Assembly (NCBI RefSeq): GCF_030704535.1
Contig: NC_081820.1
Location: 315,001 to 379,000 of the forward strand
DNA from: Vitis vinifera
Lineage: Eukaryota; Streptophyta; Magnoliopsida; Vitales; Vitaceae
Length of the DNA: 64,000 nucleotides
Direction: 5' to 3'
Each line of letters starts with the position of its first letter. Position 1 is the stretch's first letter. Positions 49,647 to 62,480 of this stretch are shown one piece after another. The notes beneath the pieces were generated by a model, which worked only from the letters and a program-made list of their open reading frames with translations, was not told the DNA's origin and made no database searches. The position numbers and the translations under genes were made by a program.

Positions 49647-52600
49647 ATGGTGTCAGGGGAGAATGGAGAGGAGGAGAGGCGGCGGCGGATCAGGGGACTG
49701 CTGGGTCTAGGGTTCTGTGTGCAGGGGTTCAGGTGCTTCCCATGGACTGCCATCAACTTCTTCCTCAAGGACGGCCTTAACGCCGCCCCTTCCACCCTCC
49801 AGCTCCTCCAGAGCTCCGCCAATCTCCCCATGGTCGGAAAACCCCTATACGGCGTCGTTTCCGACGCCATCTACATCGGAGGCCAGCACCGCATCCCCTA
49901 CATCGCCATCGGAGGTCAGCCCCTCCCCCCCTTCCTCATCCTCATCCATTTCCCTTTTTTCCCCTTCTCTCAAACCCCAAATTCTCTTTTATTTTTAAAA
50001 TTTTTTTAATTAATTAATTAACTTGAATTTCCCCTTCTTTTTTTCCCCATGATTAATCAATTTTAGCATTAAGATTTTTCCCTTTTTTTAATGGATGTGG
50101 AATCAAAAGCAAATGCAGTAGAGATAATTCTATAGTAAGGTGCTTTTTTTTTCCTGCTTCTTTTCTTTATCATAATCCATGTGTTTGGCACCTGAGAACT
50201 CAATATGATAATTTGTAGACAATTATTAATAGTTTCTAGACTGTTCTTTAGGTGTTAATTAACTCTTCTCCAGAGAAAGAACTGTTGGATTCCTATTTGA
50301 GTAGAAAATCATTGGTGAACATAAAATATAAGCATTCTTATATAATATTTTGAAAAGTTCCTTTGAAAAATACTTTTAATATTTCAAATTTTTTTAAACA
50401 ATTTTCAAAACTATTGAAAACAGGACATGCATCCAAACAACCAAAAGAGGAGCAAAGCTCTTAGTGTCTTTTGTGGGTTTTTTTTTTTGCCAGCTGAAAT
50501 CGGTAATTTGTAAATCTGCCTCAGATGTTAAAGCTTGTGTTGCTTCTCCTAGTGGAACTTTTCTTCTTGTTTTTTATTTGATTTTGTGTGCTAATGCTAT
50601 GGAAGATGTCTTGTTCTTCTTTTTATTTAACTGTAATGAAATGGTTTTGTTTCTCATTTGGTTTCTACTTTACATTTCACACCATTTATGAGATGTGTTA
50701 GTATTCTTCAATGCTTCCAATCCAGTTCTACATGATCTCTCATTTGGTTTCTACTTTACTTTCCCAGTCATGTCCAAATTATTCTCCTTGGTTATATTCC
50801 CATTTGTTAAATCTGCTTTGTGCTTCTCTTTTTCATGCCATTCCCCTTTTTTGAACAACTTATTTTGGTCAGAGGTCTTCAAAATCATGGAATGATCCCC
50901 TTTTGAATCGATTCTTATAGTAGTTTCACATATGTCCCTTAGTTTAGTAGCCAAACAACATCAAACAAGGGGCTGAACGGTTTGTAAAAAACTGGACGAA
51001 TAAACAACGAAGTGGGTTAAGGCAGTAAAATCCAAAATGAACATGATTTTTCTTTACTGGTGTATCTGTGTTTGGTTTTTCTTCCACTTTGTACTAGGAA
51101 TTCTCAAATCAATTTCCTTTCTTTAAATTATAATTACAGTTAATGGTTGTTTTTTCTTTCATGGGGGTTTTTGGTTTTTTTGTTTTTTGTTTTTTGTTTT
51201 GTGAAGTTTATGTTAAGAACCCCCATTTGTTTCTTGTTCTGTGTGATGAACTGTTTCATAGATCAAAATATTTGGGAGTTTGCAAACCCCAACTTGCGTT
51301 GAGCTAATTTCAGGATGCATCATGAGAGAATCAAGGTCCTGTTAAAACCAAACTATATGCTTCTGAGAAGGAAGCATAACTGTTTCTGTTTGATTTCCCT
51401 TTTACCGGCCAAGATTACAAGCATAACACAACAATCACAGGCAAAATGCACAACATTGCTTAGTTTACAGTACTTAGATTCTTAGAGTTTGATCTCTCAG
51501 GATGACAAGTTGGGTTGCATCCTTTTGTGAACTACATTAAATTTACTCAACTTTGTTAAACCATAATCCTTGATTGGGATCTAAATCTTCAGAGAAGGGA
51601 AAAGTAAAGCAGAAAGCAAGATCAAGTTGCCTGTTTGTTCTGTGGCACTAGAGGCTCAAATATGTCACTAGTGTCAGGTTAAATACGAGTTGCAGAAGGA
51701 AGAGAAGTGATGACTTTCTTCAATTTGACCCAAACTAATTTTTATGAGTCCATTAAGAGGTGGGTTTGAGGCATTTTATCGCCTTTTAACCTAGAGGGAG
51801 ATGAGGTCTGTTTTGGAATCTCAAATCTTGGGGGCGGGGAATATTGTATTGTCAACACATCTGAATTTTTGTATGGTTTTGACCACTGGGTCTGACACTG
51901 AAATGAAATTGAACTTAGGCTTGTTCTGATTTGATGAAGTTTGTTATCCAATTTGGCATTTCCTTGATTTATTCGTTTTTTTCTAATTTATTCTGCTCAA
52001 TTGTTGCTGCAGCTGTCCTACAAGCAGTGTCATGGCTTGCTATAGCAATCCTTCCCTCATCAAACATCTCAATCTTCACTATCACCCTGTATCTACTCCT
52101 CAGCAATCTTGGTGCTTCAATAGTTGAGGTTGCTAATGATGCCATTGTTGCAGAGATTGGAAGACAGCCCACTTCCTCTTCTAAAAAGAAACAAGCATCT
52201 TCCTCTGGTGAGCTCCAGTCCTTTGTTTGGATGGCTTCCTCCATGGGTGGTGTCCTTGGAAACCTGCTAGGTGGTGTCACCATTGACCGCTTCTCATCTC
52301 AAGCAATGTTCCTCACATTTGGCATTCTCCTTGCCATCCAGTTTCTCATAACAATTACCTTTAGCGAAAGCTCTCTTCACCTACCCAAGAGTCCATCCAA
52401 TGTTGGGATCAGAAAACAACTCTCAGAGCTCACTTTTGCTTTAAAAAAACCCGAGATTGCTTACTCAATATCATGGTTTGCAGCATCTTATGCCATAATT
52501 CCTGCCCTAACAGGCACCATGTTCTTCTACCAAACACAGTATTTGAAGATTGACTCATCAGTACTGGGGATCTCTAAGGTGTTTGGCCAGGCAGCAATGC

Positions 52601-53067
52601 TTCTGTGGAGCATCATCTACAATCAATACTTGAAGTCTGTCCCACCAAGGAAACTGATCTCTGCCATTCAGGTAACCATGGCCATGTTCATGCTTTCAGA
52701 CATTTTGTTCATGAAGGGGATTTATCGAAACATGGGCATGCCAGACTCGGTCTATGTTGTGATTTTCTCGGGTCTTTTAGAGGTTCTCTACTTCTTTAAG
52801 ATTCTGCCATTCAGTGTTCTAATAGCACAGCTCTGCCCACGAGGATGCGAGGGATCCCTGATGGCATTTCTTATGTCAGCCATCGCCCTTGCATTCATAG
52901 TAAGCGGGTATCTTGGGGTGGCGCTAGCCTCATATGTTGGAGTCACCGCAGATGATTTCTCAGGGATGCCGCAAGGCCTGCTGATACAGGCAGCATGTAC
53001 ACTGGTTCCTCTCTTCTGGTCTTCTTGTATCCCAGAAGAAAAAGCCAGAACAGAGAAGAAGGATTAG
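49647..53067 (+). CDS. Folate-biopterin transporter family protein (FBT7-like), 2 exons
   Basis: Exons 49647-49914 and 52013-53067, 440 residues. The join (GG|A CT) restores IAIGAVLQAVSWLAI without a break. It is a member of the BT1 major-facilitator family of folate/pterin carriers. Seen: N-terminal GFRCFPWTAINFFLKDGLN and ANLPMVGKPLYGVVSDAIY, conserved in the family, then many hydrophobic helices, for example AVLQAVSWLAIAILP and FTITLYLLLSNLGASIVEVANDAIVAE. A charged loop (GRQPTSSSKKKQASSSGE) follows. The size and N-terminus are most like Arabidopsis FBT7 (At1g64890). Substrate and membrane are not shown by sequence, and only some plant FBT proteins have proven folate transport. The leader is GAA-rich. 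The 2.1-kb intron carries no recognisable transposon. The gene converges with POLD4. Confidence 0.88.
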
Positions 53068-53371
53068 AGCTACGCGGCAGTGTTACTCAAAATGGGTGTG
53101 TTGTGAATTTGTTACAGAAATCTTTGGCTTTATTCTTTTGATAAAATTTGTTACAGCATATACATCAATAAGAGATTTCCAGTGGCATTTTACATCCATT
53201 TTTTCAATTTCTTTTACTTTATCTTTGCTTTTGCTTTTCTCAAATGGGCTAATTATACTTATACAAAATTATCCAGACAGACTCATAGGAGATGAGCTTC
53301 AAAGCTTAAAGGCATATCTTGCTCTGTTTTTAGGTATGTATTAGGTTTCTACATTGTAAAATTGAGTGATA

Positions 53372-53377
53372 AATAAA
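53372..53377 (+). terminator. Possible polyadenylation signal of the FBT-like gene
   Basis: AATAAA about 305 bp downstream of the stop codon in T/A-rich sequence. Plant signals are degenerate, so this is only a candidate. The 53068-53661 stretch otherwise contains only the converging 3' untranslated regions. Confidence 0.35.
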
Positions 53378-53661
53378 GCAAGAAATTTCCTCCTTTGTGT
53401 AATTCTGTAGTAATGCACAAAGCACAACTTGGAAGAGCAAATTTAGGGACTGCAAACATCTTCAAAGCTTTCAACTTCCAGGACATAACATCCCATAAAC
53501 GACCCAAAAATTCAAGTTAAAAGCATACTTACAGAGCAAAATATCCCATAAAAGATCCAGAAATTCAAGTTCAGAACATACAAACATGACTAACCAGTGC
53601 AGCCAGAGGCTGGACATTCATCTAGGAGCAAAGCATTCCATGATACACTGTTCTTTCTAGT

Positions 53662-55244
53662 CTAAACGCAGCCATCCCACAAGCAGTCAGCCCGAGCCTT
53701 GCCTTGTTTCAGGAGGGTTTCAATCTCCTTGGGAGGGTTCAGGCCTAGACGCTGAGCACGCTCCCATCGCGCCAGTCTGCTCATCCCTAGGCATGGTCCA
53801 TATGCCATGTTCATGTCAAACTGCCTCAACACCGTCTCATTCCCATCATATTCATCATCTGCAACCAAAAACATAACATCAAGCTCCAGAATCTAACTCG
53901 ATCTTGTTTTGTAGACTATCTCAACACATCACCATGATGCCCTTATAAATTGTTCCCACCAATAAAAAAAAATGTTATATCACCTGTTAGATAATTGTTT
54001 TAGAGAACATTTTTTGAGAAAGGTATTCCATACATATATACAATGCAAAAGCTTTCAATGTATTCTTCATATTAAAAAAAAAAAAAAAAAACCGAAAACA
54101 CCTCAACATGTTATTAAAAACAACCTGTTTATAAAGCAAATTCTCAAAAACTATTTTTTTAAAATAAGTTTGTCAAATGCACTTTCTGAGTTAGAAAACA
54201 ATTTTCTATTCTAAAGCACAAAAAACTATTTTCAGCAACAATTTCAAATAGAACCTAAAGAACAGAAAAGCAATTTGAAACAGACCCTAATATTATGCTC
54301 TTCCATTGTTGACTATCTCTACACATCACCATAATGTCACCAAAGGTAAGTTCCCATTAATAAAAGAAATGCTAGTCTTCAGCCAGTTACTGTTAATAAA
54401 AGAATTAATCTTCTGCCAGGGTGCCCTGCAAACATAGGAAAATAGAAGAAACAAGAAATCTAAACCCTAAAATGATACAATTGCTATGCTAAGCTGGGTT
54501 GAGTTTTTTTCTTTCCTTCCCTTTTCTTTTTCCGTTAGTGTTATAAATTTGATTTTATTTCCTCCATTTTCTCAGCAACAAAGCAGAAATTTCTCAAACT
54601 TGTGCAGGTATAGTACCATAATAATTCTTCCCCATTAATAAAAGAAATGCTAATTTTCTGCATAGGTTCCCTGAAAATAAAGGAATATAGAAATCAGAAC
54701 TGCAGTTATTTAACTGAGTTGGGGTTTTGTTTCTTTTCTTTTTCTTTTATTTGTTTTTTTACTCTGAAAGTCAGAAATTTGAACTGCAAAAACCATTAAA
54801 AAAAAACATTTATTTTTCTTTGCTTCTATTTCCTCCATTTTCTCAGCGTCCAATCAGAAACCTTCCCAAAAATCAATAACCCAATAAAATTTAATTGATT
54901 ATCACAAAATAAAAATCATCGCAAACTTGGTTTCCACCATTCAAAACCCTAACCCTTCATACAGTTGCTAACATAAATTCCATAAAATTAAAAATAATGA
55001 GAAAATCAAATATAAAATTGCATGTATGAAGAAGAAATACAAAAAGAGGGGAAAAAAGAAAAAAGATTATACCTTGGAGATTATGGGCTGAGAGGGTTGA
55101 AGGTTGGACCACATCAGAGCCTAAAGTGGCGACATGGGTAGGCTGTATCTTAGTGGATTTCTTGGAAGGCTTTGGCTTGGCGATTCCTCTTCCTCCTCCA
55201 CTCTTCTTCTGCTTGAAGTAACCCTTCATGTTGCCTGAAGCCAT
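53662..55244 (-). CDS. POLD4: DNA polymerase delta small subunit POLD4, 2 exons
   Basis: Exons on the minus strand: 55244-55073 and 53858-53662; 122 residues, the usual plant size. POLD4 (p12/Cdm1 type) stabilises the replicative polymerase delta complex and contacts PCNA in the nucleus. The C-terminal half carries the family signature LRQFDMNMAYGPCLGMSRLARWERAQRLGLNPP, split here for length: LRQFDMNMAYGPC then LARWERAQRLGLNPP. The N-terminus SGNMKGYFKQKK looks like a PCNA-interacting box (M-x-x-Y-F) with Ser where Gln is canonical, followed by a Lys/Ser-rich disordered stretch. The intron is 1.2 kb. A CT/GA microsatellite abuts the start codon in the leader. Assignment rests on the C-terminal signature and length. 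Confidence 0.88.
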
Positions 55245-55264
55245 CTCTCTCTCTCTCTCTCTCT
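55245..55264 (-). repeat. GA microsatellite in the POLD4 leader
   Basis: A (CT)n run on the + strand (GA on the transcribed strand) ends directly at the POLD4 ATG. GA tracts in plant leaders can act as GAGA-factor (BPC) sites; here that is only a possibility. Confidence 0.8.
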
Positions 55265-55450
55265 GGTTTTTTAAATTTTGAATTTCAAACAAGGTGGGCC
55301 TTTCCTTTATCCCATTTTATAGGTTGAGTTTGGGCCAAAGGGCCCAAAATTTTTTAAATTTGATTCCTAGTTAGGCCCATCGGAATCTTGATCCGCAAGC
55401 TTCTTAAATGCTAAAGGTATTTTGAAGGAGGTTTGAAAAATAGTTATTAG

Positions 55451-56769
55451 GGGTATGTTTGGTTGCTGTTTTTGAAAACTGTTCTGGAAAACAGTTTTTG
55501 AGAACAATTTTTAAGAACAGTTTTTGGTGTTTTTAAAAAAAAATTGTGTTTGGGAACTGAATTTTGAAAAACAGTTTTTGTTCTCAAAAACAAAAAAACA
55601 TGTTTGGTTGAGTTAATAAAAAAAAAAAATTAGAACAAATATAACAAAAAATACGTTTGAAAGATGTTTTTTTTTTTTTCTAATTAATAAAATATTTTCT
55701 TCAAGTAATTTTATATTATAAATTTATAAATAATTTTTAGATATATAGTTCATTTAAATTAAAAAAAATTATTTATTTTATTAATTTAAAAATAAAAATA
55801 TTTTTTTATTTAATTTTTAACTTTATTAAAAATTATAGCATATTTTATTAAGTTGAGATAAAATTATTCTCGTGATTTGTTATTTTTTTTTTATCTCTTC
55901 TAATTCTAAAATTCAAAATGCCAACCCTTTCTTCACTCACTTCTCTCATCGGGCATCAAGAAGTCCTTTTCTGAAGTTGCCCTCCAACCGAGAGAATCCC
56001 TAAAAAGCCCTATTTTCCTCTGCCACTCTCAATCCTCGCAGGTACTAATCTAATCATGTTATTATTATTATTATTTTTTTTTGCAACCCCCGTTTGATTC
56101 CCAAGAAAATCCATCCCCCATTCGATTTCCGGGAAAATTCATCCTCGTTTGATTTCCGAGAAAATCCAAGCAAAAACCCTGCAACCCGTTTGATTCCCAA
56201 GAAAATCCATCCCCCATTTGATTTCCGGGAAAATTCATCCTCGTTTGATTTCCGAGAAAATCCAAGCAAAAACCCTGCAACCCGCTTGATTCCCAAGAAA
56301 ATCCATCCCCCATTTGATTTCCGGGAAAATTCATCCTCGTTTGATTTCCGAGAAAATCCAAGCAAAAACCCCAAGGAAAACAAAAAAAAATGGATTTTCT
56401 TTTGCTCCCTGTGTTTTCTGGATCTGTTTTAGGGTCTCTTTGCTATTGTGCCATTGGATTTAAATTTCACGAACCTTGAATCAAAACTGAGAAATGGGAA
56501 AAATCAAGAAGAGGCGAGCGACTGTGCTGGAGATGAAAACGGGAAGAAAAAAAAAACACGGGAAACAGATTGTTTTTTTTTGTTTAATTTTGTTCTTTGA
56601 ATAGTAAAAAAACGGGGAAAACAACATTTTGTTGTTCTCTAAACAGTGTCATTTTGAGAACACGGGGAACAACAAAAACAAAAATGATTCTCTCAACCAA
56701 ACGAGTTTTTGGTGTTTTTTGTTTTCAAGAACAGAAAACAGTTCTTGAAAACATTAAACAAACAGGCCC
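55451..56769. mobile_element. Non-autonomous terminal-inverted-repeat DNA element, 1.3 kb
   Basis: The left end GGGTATGTTTGGTTGCTGTT pairs with the right end, which reads in reverse GGGCCTGTTTGTTTAATGTT; the similarity continues into AAC(T)GTT-rich arms. The candidate 3-bp duplication is TAG at 55448-55450 and 56770-56772. The ends fit PIF/Harbinger-like elements, although TAG departs from the usual TWA. There is no transposase. The centre carries the 96-bp tandem repeat. An apparent 112-codon frame is produced by that repeat and is not a gene. Confidence 0.65.
56092..56370. repeat. 96-bp tandem repeat, three copies
   Basis: Units start at 56092, 56188 and 56284 and are almost identical. Each unit contains three related 30-odd-bp subunits built on ttgattcccaagaaaatcca / ttgatttccgggaaaattca / ttgatttccgagaaaatcca. 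Because 96 is a multiple of three, open frames run through on both strands. Confidence 0.92.
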
Positions 56770-57747
56770 TAGATTATTTTAACTAACAAAATTCTTTTGG
56801 AAGTCAAATAAGAAAACAAGTTTTATCGGCTTATTCTCCATGAAAATACTACACAATTATTATGAAAAATTTATTAAAGTATTTTATATATTTTCAATTA
56901 TTATTGAAAAGAAAACAATTGAAAATACTTGTTTGAGAAAGTTTTTAAAAATTGTTTTCAAAAAATAGCATTTGAGAATTATTTTTCTTCCTCTCACTTT
57001 CTTCCCTCTCTTGATCTCTTTCACGACATCTCTCTTCCTCTCTCTTCTCATCTCTCCATTTCTCCCCTCCTCTTCTCTTATCCTCTCTTTCCCCGTCTCC
57101 CCCTTTCTCCTTATCTCTCTTTCTCTTTGTCTCACTCTCTCATATTTTCTCACCTAAAAATCAACCACAAGTCACACCTTCATCCATACTAACCACTATT
57201 GATTGACTCATTTAAAATTTGCATCACAACTTTAGTAAGAGTATGTGCATGAGTCTTGAGTGTAAAAGCTAAAATGTATCAATCCCACATTGGAAATGGA
57301 TTGAAATTTTTTGTTTTTATATAGTTTTCCACTTCTTTAGCCTCTTAGGCTTGTGGAAAAGGGAGTGGGAGGCTCGTGGAGTCCAAGCCCATTCCAATGG
57401 AATTTCAGATGGCTTGATTCAAGAAACCTTAATGAATATTGTTTGCATCCATCAAACCCCATTATAAAGTGTAATTTATAGTGGAACTTTTTATAGGAGA
57501 GTTGAATTTTGCCGGTAAATAGACCCCATTCCCTTAGAGTCTCTCACTCATAATTCCATTGCTCTCTAACTTAGCTTTCTCATTGATATTTAATATAAGG
57601 AGATTGATCAATAAAAAATATATTTATGTTATTTTATTAAATAATACAAAAATTATTTTATAAAATCAAAATGCAACATAAGCAAAATTCATAATTATAT
57701 AAAAAATGAATTATCAATAATTAATTAAACTAATTATATTATTGTAA
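56770..57747. other. Non-coding stretch with pyrimidine tract and LTR-like debris
   Basis: 56985-57150 is a CT-rich tract of about 165 bp. 57240-57480 contains tcccacattgga and flanking sequence of a kind often found in plant LTRs. There is no gene. Confidence 0.35.
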
Positions 57748-58990
57748 AATCAAGGTTTGATTAATCTCGGTTTTGATGATAACAAAATAAGGTTTAGAAC
57801 TGATTATTATATTTCAAGTGTGATTAGGTAAGAAGATTTTCAACGTGGGAATCACAAAGACAAAATCAAATTAAAGAGAAATTAATAAGAAGAAGAAGAC
57901 CTCAAAGAGAATTTTTTTTCAAGACCTAAGCTTCATATGATCTTTTTGTAAGGTTATTGGTGCACTAGGTTTTTTATTCATTATATTCTTTATTTATGCA
58001 CTAAAATCATCCAAAATATATTTTGTTTTAAATATTTTAAAATTAGATGATTTCATATTTTCAACTAAAACCTTGTGTCAAATGCTTTCCAGTTTTGTTA
58101 AAAAGTTTTAAGTTGAAAATGATGATTATTGAGCAAAAAACAGCTTAGCTGGTTGAACCAGATGAGAAACCAATTGACCTGTTCAACTCAATCGGTCGAA
58201 TAGTGCAAAAACCTTCTCTCTCTTTCAAAACAGTTGTTCAACCGGTCGAGGTTAAGCCTCAATCGGTCGAGGTTGAGCCTTAATCGGTTGAGGTCTAGTC
58301 AAGAGACAATCGAGATCCAACGGTTACCTGTCAAGCATTAAATAAGAATGACTAGTCAACTAGTCAACCCCTAGTTCGACTGGTCGAACCCCCAATGGTT
58401 AGTTTGACATTTTTCCTCTATAAAAATACTTTAATCTTCATTGTTTCAAGAGTTTAACTTTCCTAAACCTTTCTTAAATATATTTGAGCATTAAGAAAGT
58501 ATTTTTAGTACACCATTATTCTAAAACTTGCATATCATTAATGCACCATTCAATATTAATTTTCTTGTATCATTTGAGCCTTAAAGTTTTGTATTAGGAT
58601 TTTGTGAGATCATTTATTATCTTCAATTGTAAATCTTTGAGAGGAAGAATCTAAGTGTAATGTATCACTTAGGGATTCTCAAGTATGGGGTATCACTTGA
58701 GGGGTTATTTAAGAGTGAGGTATCTCTTAAGGATTGTAAAGGGTGCTTGGAGCCAAAAGTTTAAGAGGGTAGATTGGAACCATAATTCAATTGTCTTGCT
58801 TGAAGGCTTGGTTTGGAAGCCTTGAATTAGTGAAACCTCGAGTTTGGGATTGAAACTAGAGGAGAGTGGACGTAGGCGGGGTTGCGTTGAACTACTATAA
58901 AAATCTTGTATTTGCATTTCTCTTCCCTACTCTTTTATTTTATATACAATTGTCTTTATATTGTTTTATTATATATTTGCATATAATTAT
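57748..58990 (+). mobile_element. LTR-like repeat, probable solo or orphan LTR
   Basis: It starts tgtaaaatcaaggtttgatt, runs through gttttgatgataacaaaa, a section with recurrent (c/t)cggtcga(g/a) motifs (58190-58390), repeated gtatcactt/gaggtatctctt phrases (58655-58730), and a G-rich gtaggcggggttgcgttga near 58872. From memory this organisation matches high-copy LTRs in grapevine. There are no coding domains and no paired LTR inside the window. Confidence 0.5.
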
Positions 58991-59099
58991 CTCTTACATT
59001 CACATAATTTAAATTTAAATTTTCTAACAATTATCTATAATTTTTTATGGAATAGTTTTATTCAACTTCTCAAAACTCCATAAAATGTTCTCACTCTAA

Positions 59100-62000
59100 T
59101 TTTTAATGCCTTACATTCAACTTTATTATGATTTCTTATGAAAAATCAAAGTAAATACAACATCATTTGAAACTTATGGATGTTGATGAGAATGAGGATA
59201 TGGTCATAATCATGGAAGGAATTCTCAATACCATGGTGTTCATAATAGTCATTCATCAAATTCTTAAAAAAAGAAAGCCTTATTGGACCACCAAAAGTGG
59301 AGTAATATTGAGGTAACATAATAAAATGGGAAGTGTTCACAAAATAAACCTCCCAAAAACTTTGAAAATAATTACTATAGATGTGGCATGAAAGAACAGT
59401 GGTCGAGTACCTCTCGTATGCTTAAACATTTGGACAACCTTTATCAAACATTAATGAAAGAAAAAAGAAAATAGATAGAGATGAATTTCACTAATATTGA
59501 TGGATTAGACCAAACCTACTATGACATTTATTTCTTTATAGGTCTTAGTGAAAAAAATAACCATACAATAAATGATAAAAATATTTGCATTAATTGATAT
59601 TAGTTTACATCTTATTATATTAATTAATATACCGCTATATTTTACGTTTACATCTTATTATTACATTTATTATATGCCTTATGTTTTTTTTTTCCCTCAA
59701 ATATTAATTACATCTAAAACCCATGTGTTATTAGGTCTCAAAACGAATGTGGATGATGTATGTCTCACAAACTATGTAATCACACACACAAGTCTTTGAG
59801 ATAAAAAAATATACTTCTTTTAATTGATGATAACAAAATTTAATGTAAGTATCATACTTGGTACTACAAACTTAATCGAAAGCTTTAAAGAGCAAACATT
59901 GTGTTACCAAATGGAACAAGATTCCATATAAATGATGTTTAATTTTCTAGCAAATTCAAGAAAAAATTTGCTCAATTTTAAATATTTCTACAAAAATGGA
60001 TATCATATTGAGACTATGAAGGAAGATAATGTAAAATATTTTTACATTACTCCTATCATTTCCAATCAAAAGCTTATAATAGAAAAACTCGCAACTTTCT
60101 TCTATGGATCCAAAAGTTCAATGACCTAAATTTTTTTATCCTTTAGCATAACAAGTTAGGTCACCTAAGGTCTTCAATGATGCGTTGAATAGTAAAACAT
60201 TTACAAGGACATTCATTAAAGAACTAGAAGATTCTTCTGCCCAATAAATATTTATGCGCTGCTTGCTCACAATACTATCTTTAATTAAAGTCATATTTGA
60301 GTCACTAGTCTTTCTAGAAAGAAGACATGAGAACATATGTGGGTCTATCCATCCACCATGTGGATCATTTTGTTATTTTATCATTTTAATAGATATCCCC
60401 ATTAAGCGGTCACATGTTTGTCTTCTTTTTGCATGAAACATTGCCTTCATTAGACTCTTTGCCCAAATAATTAAATCACAAACACAATTTCTAGATTATC
60501 CAATCAAGACAATACATCTTGATAATGTTGGCAAATTTACTTCTCACTATTGCATGTTAATTAAACTTGATATTGAGTTTCATGTTATGAATCATACGCA
60601 TATTCAAAATGGTTTGGTAGAATCATTTATTAAATGACTCTAATTAATTACTCAACCCTTATTCATAAAAACCAAATTATCTATTTTTGTTTGGTGACAT
60701 GCTAATATGTTTATTGAACCTTTAATCCATATTTAACTCATAGTTTACCATGAATGCTCATCTTCACAACTTTTACTTAAAGAACAACCAAATGTCTTTC
60801 ATTTATAAATCTTTGATTGTACAATATATGTAACAATTGCACTTACATAAGACACTAAAATGGGTTCCTAATGATAGGTGACGTTTTTGCAATTCATTTT
60901 TCAAGTTGCCATTTTGATGGAAGTTTTTTCCCTTCATTGTGGAGGGGGTAAAACCAATTCTAGAAGAACGGTAAGAAATTGCTTAGAAGGCAACAACTTT
61001 GTCTTATCTTGATTTTGTACAAATCAATGTGAACTAAAAGTTTAAATGATTATCTATTTGCAAAATCTTGCAAATCAATTACCATATACATTCATTGATA
61101 AAAAGAAAGTGACAAAGTCACATATTTTGATTGCAAATATTTTGATTCGAATTGATGTTCTTGCAGGATAGTTAACAAATAAATTTGAGATATGTTTGGA
61201 GTGTGGTAGACCTACTAACTTAAAAGATGTAATTCCCCAAAAGAAAAAAAAAAACACAAAGAAAACTTTACACTTTAGAAAATGCTATAAAAATGACTAA
61301 TCAATCTAAAATTGATAAACATATTGCCCCTAAAAAGGTATAAATAAAGCACATAGTCTTTGAAGAGATACAAATTAAACAAGAAGCCCCTATAGAGGTA
61401 TGAAATGAACAAGTAGCTCATGAAAAGACACATTTATCTCAAGTGGACATATTTAGTACTTACAAAAATGATAAAGTTTTACTTGGTCCTAAAATACCAT
61501 ATCTTTATGCTATTAATGCACCTATGTATCTTGCCAATCGTACACGCATACAAATTTTTTTTTTTTTTTTGCTAGTCTATTAGCAAGATACAGTTTCACT
61601 CCAACTCGAAGACAGTTGAATGACATCAAATATATATTGCATTATCTTCACGAAACTATTAATATGTACTTATTTTATTTAAAAAATCAAAAGTATAATT
61701 GTTTGGATATGTAGATGCAAGATACCTTTTAGACTCACATAAAGTTAGGTCACAAACAAAGTATGTGTTTAATTGTGATGGTACTACTATTTTATAGAGA
61801 TCTATCAAACAAATAATTGTGTTCACGTCAATAAATCATTTAGAAATACTTGCAATTTATAAAGCAAATCGTAAATGTATATAACTAAGATATATGATCC
61901 AACATATTCGAGAATCATATAGTCTATCATTTATCAAAGGTAACCCAATAATATCATATGAAGATAATCTTGTATGCATTGCATAAATAAAAGATAATTA

Positions 62001-62480
62001 TATTAAATGAGACAGAACTAAACACATTTCACCAAATTTATTTTATACATATAAACTCCAAAAAATTGGTGAAATTGATGTTTTAAAAATTTGTTCAAGT
62101 GATAATTTAATAGATGTATTCACTAAGTCATTGTTAACCTTAACATTCGAGAGGTTAATACACAATATTGAAATTTATCGATTCAAGGATATTAACATAA
62201 GGGAGAACAGGTTTATAAAATGATATTAATGTATTGTACTTTTTTTTTCTTCTTCATCCAAGTTTTGTCCCATTAGATTTTATTAGCAAAATTGTTAACA
62301 AGATAGTCCTAATATACTAAGAATAACCTAAAAAAATAAAAAAATATTGTATTTTTTTTTCTTTTACTAGGCTTTTTTTATAAAGTTTTTTATTAACTAG
62401 GTTTTGATGCATATTTCTTTAATATGGTTGATATCAAAACGGAAGCGTCGTAAGTCTGTCACTTCAATTTATAAATTAAA
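59100..62480 (+). mobile_element. Dead Ty1/copia retrotransposon remnant (gag to RNase H and partial 3' LTR)
   Basis: In order: a gag zinc-knuckle remnant (NYYRCGMKEQWSSTSRMLKHL near 59365-59430), the pre-integrase HNKLGHLRSS motif near 60148-60178, integrase-like debris (60250-60900), and RNase H-region pieces near 61700-62150 (DRTKHISPNLFYTYKLQKI; SSDNLIDVFTKSLLTLTFE). A purine tract near 62200 and LTR-like sequence from about 62221 (tgatattaatgtattgtact; aagttttgtcccattaga) follow. Nearly every domain is broken by stops, and no polymerase core is intact. The 5' LTR was not found. Confidence 0.75.

Noticed and set aside
56054-56432. 110-codon frames on both strands
   Set aside because: Produced by the 96-bp tandem repeat; no conserved domain or splice context.
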